Below are positions 60,717 to 64,000 of a stretch of DNA of 64,000 nucleotides, in pieces. Source of the stretch: Polychytrium aggregatum. Its lineage: Eukaryota > Chytridiomycota > Chytridiomycetes > Polychytriales. The translations under genes and the position numbers were made by a program. The notes under the pieces are model-generated. The model was not told the origin of the DNA. It was given only the letters and a program-made list of their open reading frames with translations, and made no database searches. Numbering within the stretch: the first letter of the stretch is position 1; each line of letters opens with the position of its first letter. The stretch covers positions 1 through 64,000 of the forward strand of contig NW_026516268.1 in NCBI RefSeq assembly GCF_025602895.1. The letters run 5' to 3'.

Positions 60717-61203
60717 ATGTTTGGTCGCTCTCAACCCCCTACCAAGAGCCCACCGACCGGCCTGTTCCAGGTGAGGAGACGGACGTTCCGGTAGCCGTAT
60801 CGGTGACAATCGTTCTGATCAGGCGCCCATTCCGCTTCCCTCCTCCCTCCGCCAGGGACTCGTCAAGATCGTCCTCAATGTTCCGCTCTCGTGGGGCGGC
60901 AGGCCCGTAAAAGCAAGATCATCGTATTTCCGGATGCTGACGAGCACCCGAGTCAGCAACGCCCTCATATTTAACGGTTTCGGACCTCATATGCCCTTGG
61001 CTCTTTTTCTTGTCGTCAATTCCATTTGCCTCGCCGGACTGATCATTGCCGAAAAGAGCGAACATATCCCGATGTACGCCGCAGTGCTTACCGGCCTGGC
61101 GGTGGTCATGGCCCTGGTGTTTAGCTGCTTGCCGCGCTCCAGCCACAAGGCATCCTCGGCCGGTGGCAGTAGCTGGTCGATCTCGTCCTCCCAGAAGCGC
61201 TAG
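60717..61203 (+). CDS. Small membrane protein of unknown function, 133 aa
   Basis: Exons 60717-60770 and 60856-61203 join in phase 0 to 133 aa. Two hydrophobic segments (about residues 68-86, PLALFLVVNSICLAGLII, and 95-115, MYAAVLTGLAVVMALVFSCL) suggest a two-pass hairpin protein with a basic N-terminal half and a Ser-rich basic tail (SSQKR). No family was recognised. Support comes from in-phase splicing between standard GT and AG sites and from the hydrophobic pattern. A single-exon start at Met 60934 would give 89 aa and still include both segments. Confidence 0.55.
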
Positions 61204-61825
61204 TTGCCCAAAAATGCATTCGGCAATCGAATCGGATGTCTGCGGTCGACATCCGGTATCTGCACACAGCTCCCAAATCGAACAGGTGGCGGGGGCATCC
61301 GCACTGCCTCCTCCCCCCGTTGTGGCATCAATCGTCACTTCCTCTTTCTGGATCTTGAGCAATCGCCCGTCAACCTACTGGAAGCAGGGCGGGGACATGT
61401 CTCCCACTCTCCTGTCGCCTGGGCCGCCTCAACCCTTCCAGTGGCTCCGCCGTGTGGGTACAATTTTGACCACCCACTTTGCCTGCTCATGGAAACCCAC
61501 TCATGCTACCCACTGCAAGTATAAATCTGTCTTTGTCCATATCAATATATGCAGGGCCGTTGCAATCAGCCTTGCCGAGGCGGACCGGTTGGCAACGCCG
61601 AACATCAACTTCCTTGTTATGCCCTTCCACGTCAATCAGGGATGCCTTGTCTCCTTGTTGGAGAGCCCCTTGTGACGGTCTTGTTTGGCATGGCATGAGC
61701 GACACATGAACAAGACTGCTCGCTCGAGCACCAGGCAGCACGGGATGTTCAATCGCAGAAAGACATCCATGTGCATCTTGTCTGTGTTTCCGACACAGTA
61801 TCTGTTGTGCAGTCCTCAGCATCGC
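61204..61825. other. Convergent intergenic region, nothing recognised
   Basis: 622 nt between the small membrane protein (+) and the CAP-Gly gene (-). No gene or notable repeat was seen. Confidence 0.35.
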
Positions 61826-62706
61826 TCAAACTGCATCGGCAGGGACATGAGGGTCGGGGAGAGCAGGTTCAAGCTTGGATATCGCGGATGGCCGCACAAA
61901 CAGCCCATGGCCGGACTGGGTGGAAAAGTATCTCTTCCCGCCAACACTTCCGTCGTTCTTGCCGTCTGGCGTGAGCAACATGGGAGCCGAGCTATGATCA
62001 GTGTGACTTTATCAACATCTACCAGGATATCAACTCTCAGCACAGGGTACCATACGATCGATCTGCCAAGTGCTCCCCCATGCGCCGACATACCTGATGA
62101 GTCCAGTTCCAGTCCGACCCACTGGCCTGTTGCGAACTCTGTGGCTCCCACGAACCGGATCGTCCCTGTCACCGAAGCTTGTTCCTTTGACAACGACAGC
62201 TGGACACGCTGAAGTACGCTCCACTCTGACACAGGATGACTTGCTGTCATGGACTCTGTCGTCGCTGAAAGTGTTGTGGCGGATGCGGCTGATGCGGTTG
62301 ATGTGATCGATGGGGCTGCAGCACTTGATCCCCGTCTTGGGACAGTTCGATCCGCTCGGGCTGCCGGTGATGCAGATGTGCTACTCAATGGATATGATCC
62401 GGGCCTGCTCCTTGCTGAGACGGGAGCGGCCGGCCTCGGAGGATTGGAGCGCACTTGCTTCGATAGACTGCGCGCAGCCGGCTTTGCCGACGTTGGAGGG
62501 GCCAGGGTTGTTTTGGTCCTGCTTTGCGGCAGGCCTCTCTGCTGTTCATTGCGGGGCGTTTTTGGTGTCTTGGACGAAGATGGCAAGTGCCCCCTTGGGC
62601 TCTGCTGGTTCGGGCCGTCGGTCAACTCGAGCTTGATGAGCGGGTGGAGTTTGGTTCGGGTTGCTGCCGAGGATCGGACAATGCCTGAAGTAGGTCGAGC
62701 GAGCAT
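61826..62706 (-). CDS. CAP-Gly domain protein, 250 aa
   Basis: Probable microtubule-plus-end or tubulin-tail binding protein. Exons 62706-62094 and 61965-61826 join in phase to 250 aa. Residues 1-150 are Ser/Thr/Pro/Arg-rich, basic and disordered, like the basic regions next to CAP-Gly domains in CLIP-170 and dynactin. Residues about 170-235 form a complete CAP-Gly domain: GTIRFVGATEFATGQWVGLELD, then after the intron GKNDGSVGGKRYF (canonical GKNDGS) and GHGLFVRPS. The intron splits the domain just before the GKNDG loop, and correct splicing is needed to see it. There is no coiled coil for dimerisation and nothing follows the domain except about 17 residues. The start could lie further upstream. 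Confidence 0.85.
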
Positions 62707-62775
62707 GGAGAAAAGCTCGTCGCTGCTAACGCCGACCGCTTCGGGCGAGATTCGATTGAGTCTACTCAGTGTCGG

Positions 62776-64000
62776 CTAGCTGGCGGCCGCCGTTCGGGTT
62801 GGTGCACCTGCAATCACTTGCCTACCCACACACGGCGCATGCTCGATGTGCCCTTGATACATACCTCTTGCCACGTCGTCCAGGATCTGTTCGTTCAGAC
62901 CTTGGAGAAGCGACGGCTCCGAAAGCACCATCCACTGTCGAGCCAATATGCCCGTGCATGTGCCCTTGATCTCGGCTACAAGCGCAAGCTCATCTCTGGC
63001 TTGATCGTCGACGGTATCGGGGTCGTCGGCAGCCGGCACCACCGACAGAGCGAGCAGGCACTCCTTGGCGCTGCTGTCTCGCACCAGCGTCTTGACGGTC
63101 CTCAAAAGCTCGATCCGTGTGTCTCGGGCACTAATGCCAGGGTCGTTGAGGAAACGGATATAGCCCATGCGGATGGACTCTCCGGGATGAGCTTGGATCG
63201 TCTTGATGATCTGCGTTCTAACCCGCTCGACCATGCGCTGTGCAATGGAGACCCAGCCGGCAGAACCTGAGCAGTCCAGAGTGTCGGCCGCTCGCTTGCA
63301 GTCCAGGATGTATTCGCTCAGCGTCTCGACATTGATCCGGGCGGCCACGGCCGTTTCGAGGTCCATCCCAAAGTCGTCGGGGAGCTCGGCGACCAGCTTC
63401 TGGGTATACAGTCTGGCCCAGTTCTTGACGGCCATGAGGCGACAACCTTGCAGGACCGGCTCGAGACCTCGATCGGTGGCAAACCGGGCCATCTTGGGTA
63501 CCAGCGCCAGGCATGGGCTGCAAGTGCAGGCGAATCCGCCCGTCATCATTGATAGCCAGGCCGAGCAAACGTCCATGAGCCCAGCGAGACCCAGGTATTC
63601 GGTCGCTGCATAGATGGCAAAAATGTCGGCGAGCTGCTCGGGCGGATACGCTGTCGCCGATCCATAGACATGGTCGACAACAAACCGAACGGCCTGCCAT
63701 CCAAAAACATCAGAGGGGAGCCGGGCCGTTGCCGAATTCTGCTCGCGAAATCCAGATGTCAACAGGGCACGCATGTACGGAATCCGGGCAATCAACAGGA
63801 ACCGGTGGACAGCGACGGTGGTATCGCATAGCTCGGGTGTGCTTGAGACGGCAGATGCCCCCGTCGTCTTGGGATCGCTGGGCATTGACGGTGGCTCCAG
63901 GATGATTTGAAAGTCGCAACCGACGCCGGAAGCTTGCAAATGAGCAAGGCTCTTGGCTGGATGCTCGCTCGCAAGCCTGCTGAGCAGGAGATCGAACTGA
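62776..64000 (-). CDS. BTB/POZ domain protein, 5' end beyond the window
   Basis: Reverse-strand frame open from the window edge to a TAG at 62778-62776, about 407 residues. An N-terminal BTB fold is visible: FDLLLSRL..., CDFQIIL, an insert, then VAVHRFLLIARIPYMRALLTSGFRE (the VHR-LLAARS.YF..M block), followed by VRFVVDHVYG and an ILDCKRAAD-containing BACK-like helical region. BTB proteins often act as CUL3 adaptors or oligomerisation modules; no Kelch or other domain is seen here. A 57-nt in-frame stretch (62864-62808) has strong intron borders (GTATGT...TTGCAG); removing it gives the alternative ending DDVARGAPTRTAAAS. The true start lies outside the window. Confidence 0.75.
   Translation of the reverse strand, partial: QFDLLLSRLASEHPAKSLAHLQASGVGCDFQIILEPPSMPSDPKTTGASAVSSTPELCDTTVAVHRFLLIARIPYMRALLTSGFREQNSATARLPSDVFGWQAVRFVVDHVYGSATAYPPEQLADIFAIYAATEYLGLAGLMDVCSAWLSMMTGGFACTCSPCLALVPKMARFATDRGLEPVLQGCRLMAVKNWARLYTQKLVAELPDDFGMDLETAVAARINVETLSEYILDCKRAADTLDCSGSAGWVSIAQRMVERVRTQIIKTIQAHPGESIRMGYIRFLNDPGISARDTRIELLRTVKTLVRDSSAKECLLALSVVPAADDPDTVDDQARDELALVAEIKGTCTGILARQWMVLSEPSLLQGLNEQILDDVARGMYQGHIEHAPCVGRQVIAGAPTRTAAAS

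Overview
The window is GC-rich nuclear DNA from a fungus. Genes are dense, on both strands and intron-rich (typically 50-300 nt GT-AG introns; the aldo-keto reductase has 10). A CBM19 chitin-binding array, a WSC-bearing chitin deacetylase and a polyproline wall-facing membrane protein point to Fungi. A Gemin8-like gene and heavy intron load fit an early-diverging lineage such as a chytrid better than a yeast; the lineage is inference. All intron-containing models were spliced by eye so that exon phases sum to a whole number of codons; none was checked against transcripts or databases.

Layout. 1-1471: an inverted, near-identical copy of 13234-14714, ending inside the 5' end of a UBC/E2-like gene. 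1686-7776: DGAT2 acyltransferase (+), a secreted ten-module CBM19 protein (-), a Kv-beta-type aldo-keto reductase (+). 8628-13009: Gemin8-like (-), FCF2 rRNA-processing factor (+), ribose-5-phosphate isomerase (-). 14598-16382: intact E2-like gene. 17640-22970: full-length ABCB/MDR transporter (-). 24428-26924: unrecognised 616-aa nuclear-looking protein (-). 28606-32549: chitin deacetylase with four WSC domains (+). 32550-35475: long stretch with no convincing gene. 35476-39207: acidic 439-aa protein, zinc-finger fragment, p24/TMED cargo receptor (all +). 39655-46927: mitochondrial malate dehydrogenase (-) divergent from cullin-1 (+). 48059-51993: polyproline single-pass membrane protein and mitochondrial uS14m (+). 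52604-57206: 1450-aa disordered protein (-). 57893-64000: F-box/WD40 protein (-), small membrane protein (+), CAP-Gly protein (-), BTB/POZ protein running off the end (-).

Functional themes. Four genes belong to ubiquitin chemistry (E2-like, cullin-1, F-box/WD40, BTB), but they are spread over 50 kb and interleaved with unrelated genes, so this is not an operon-like cluster. Three proteins face the cell wall (CBM19 array, WSC chitin deacetylase, polyproline sensor-like protein). The rest are housekeeping: lipid synthesis, pentose phosphate pathway, TCA cycle, ribosome biogenesis, snRNP assembly and secretion. I see no transposon, CRISPR array, rRNA or convincing tRNA. Short minisatellites (6-17 bp units) are frequent in intergenic DNA. 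The most notable observations are a 5-nt microexon that completes a metal-binding histidine codon in the chitin deacetylase, its repeated WSC exon cassette, the large inverted duplication, and the Gemin8-like gene.
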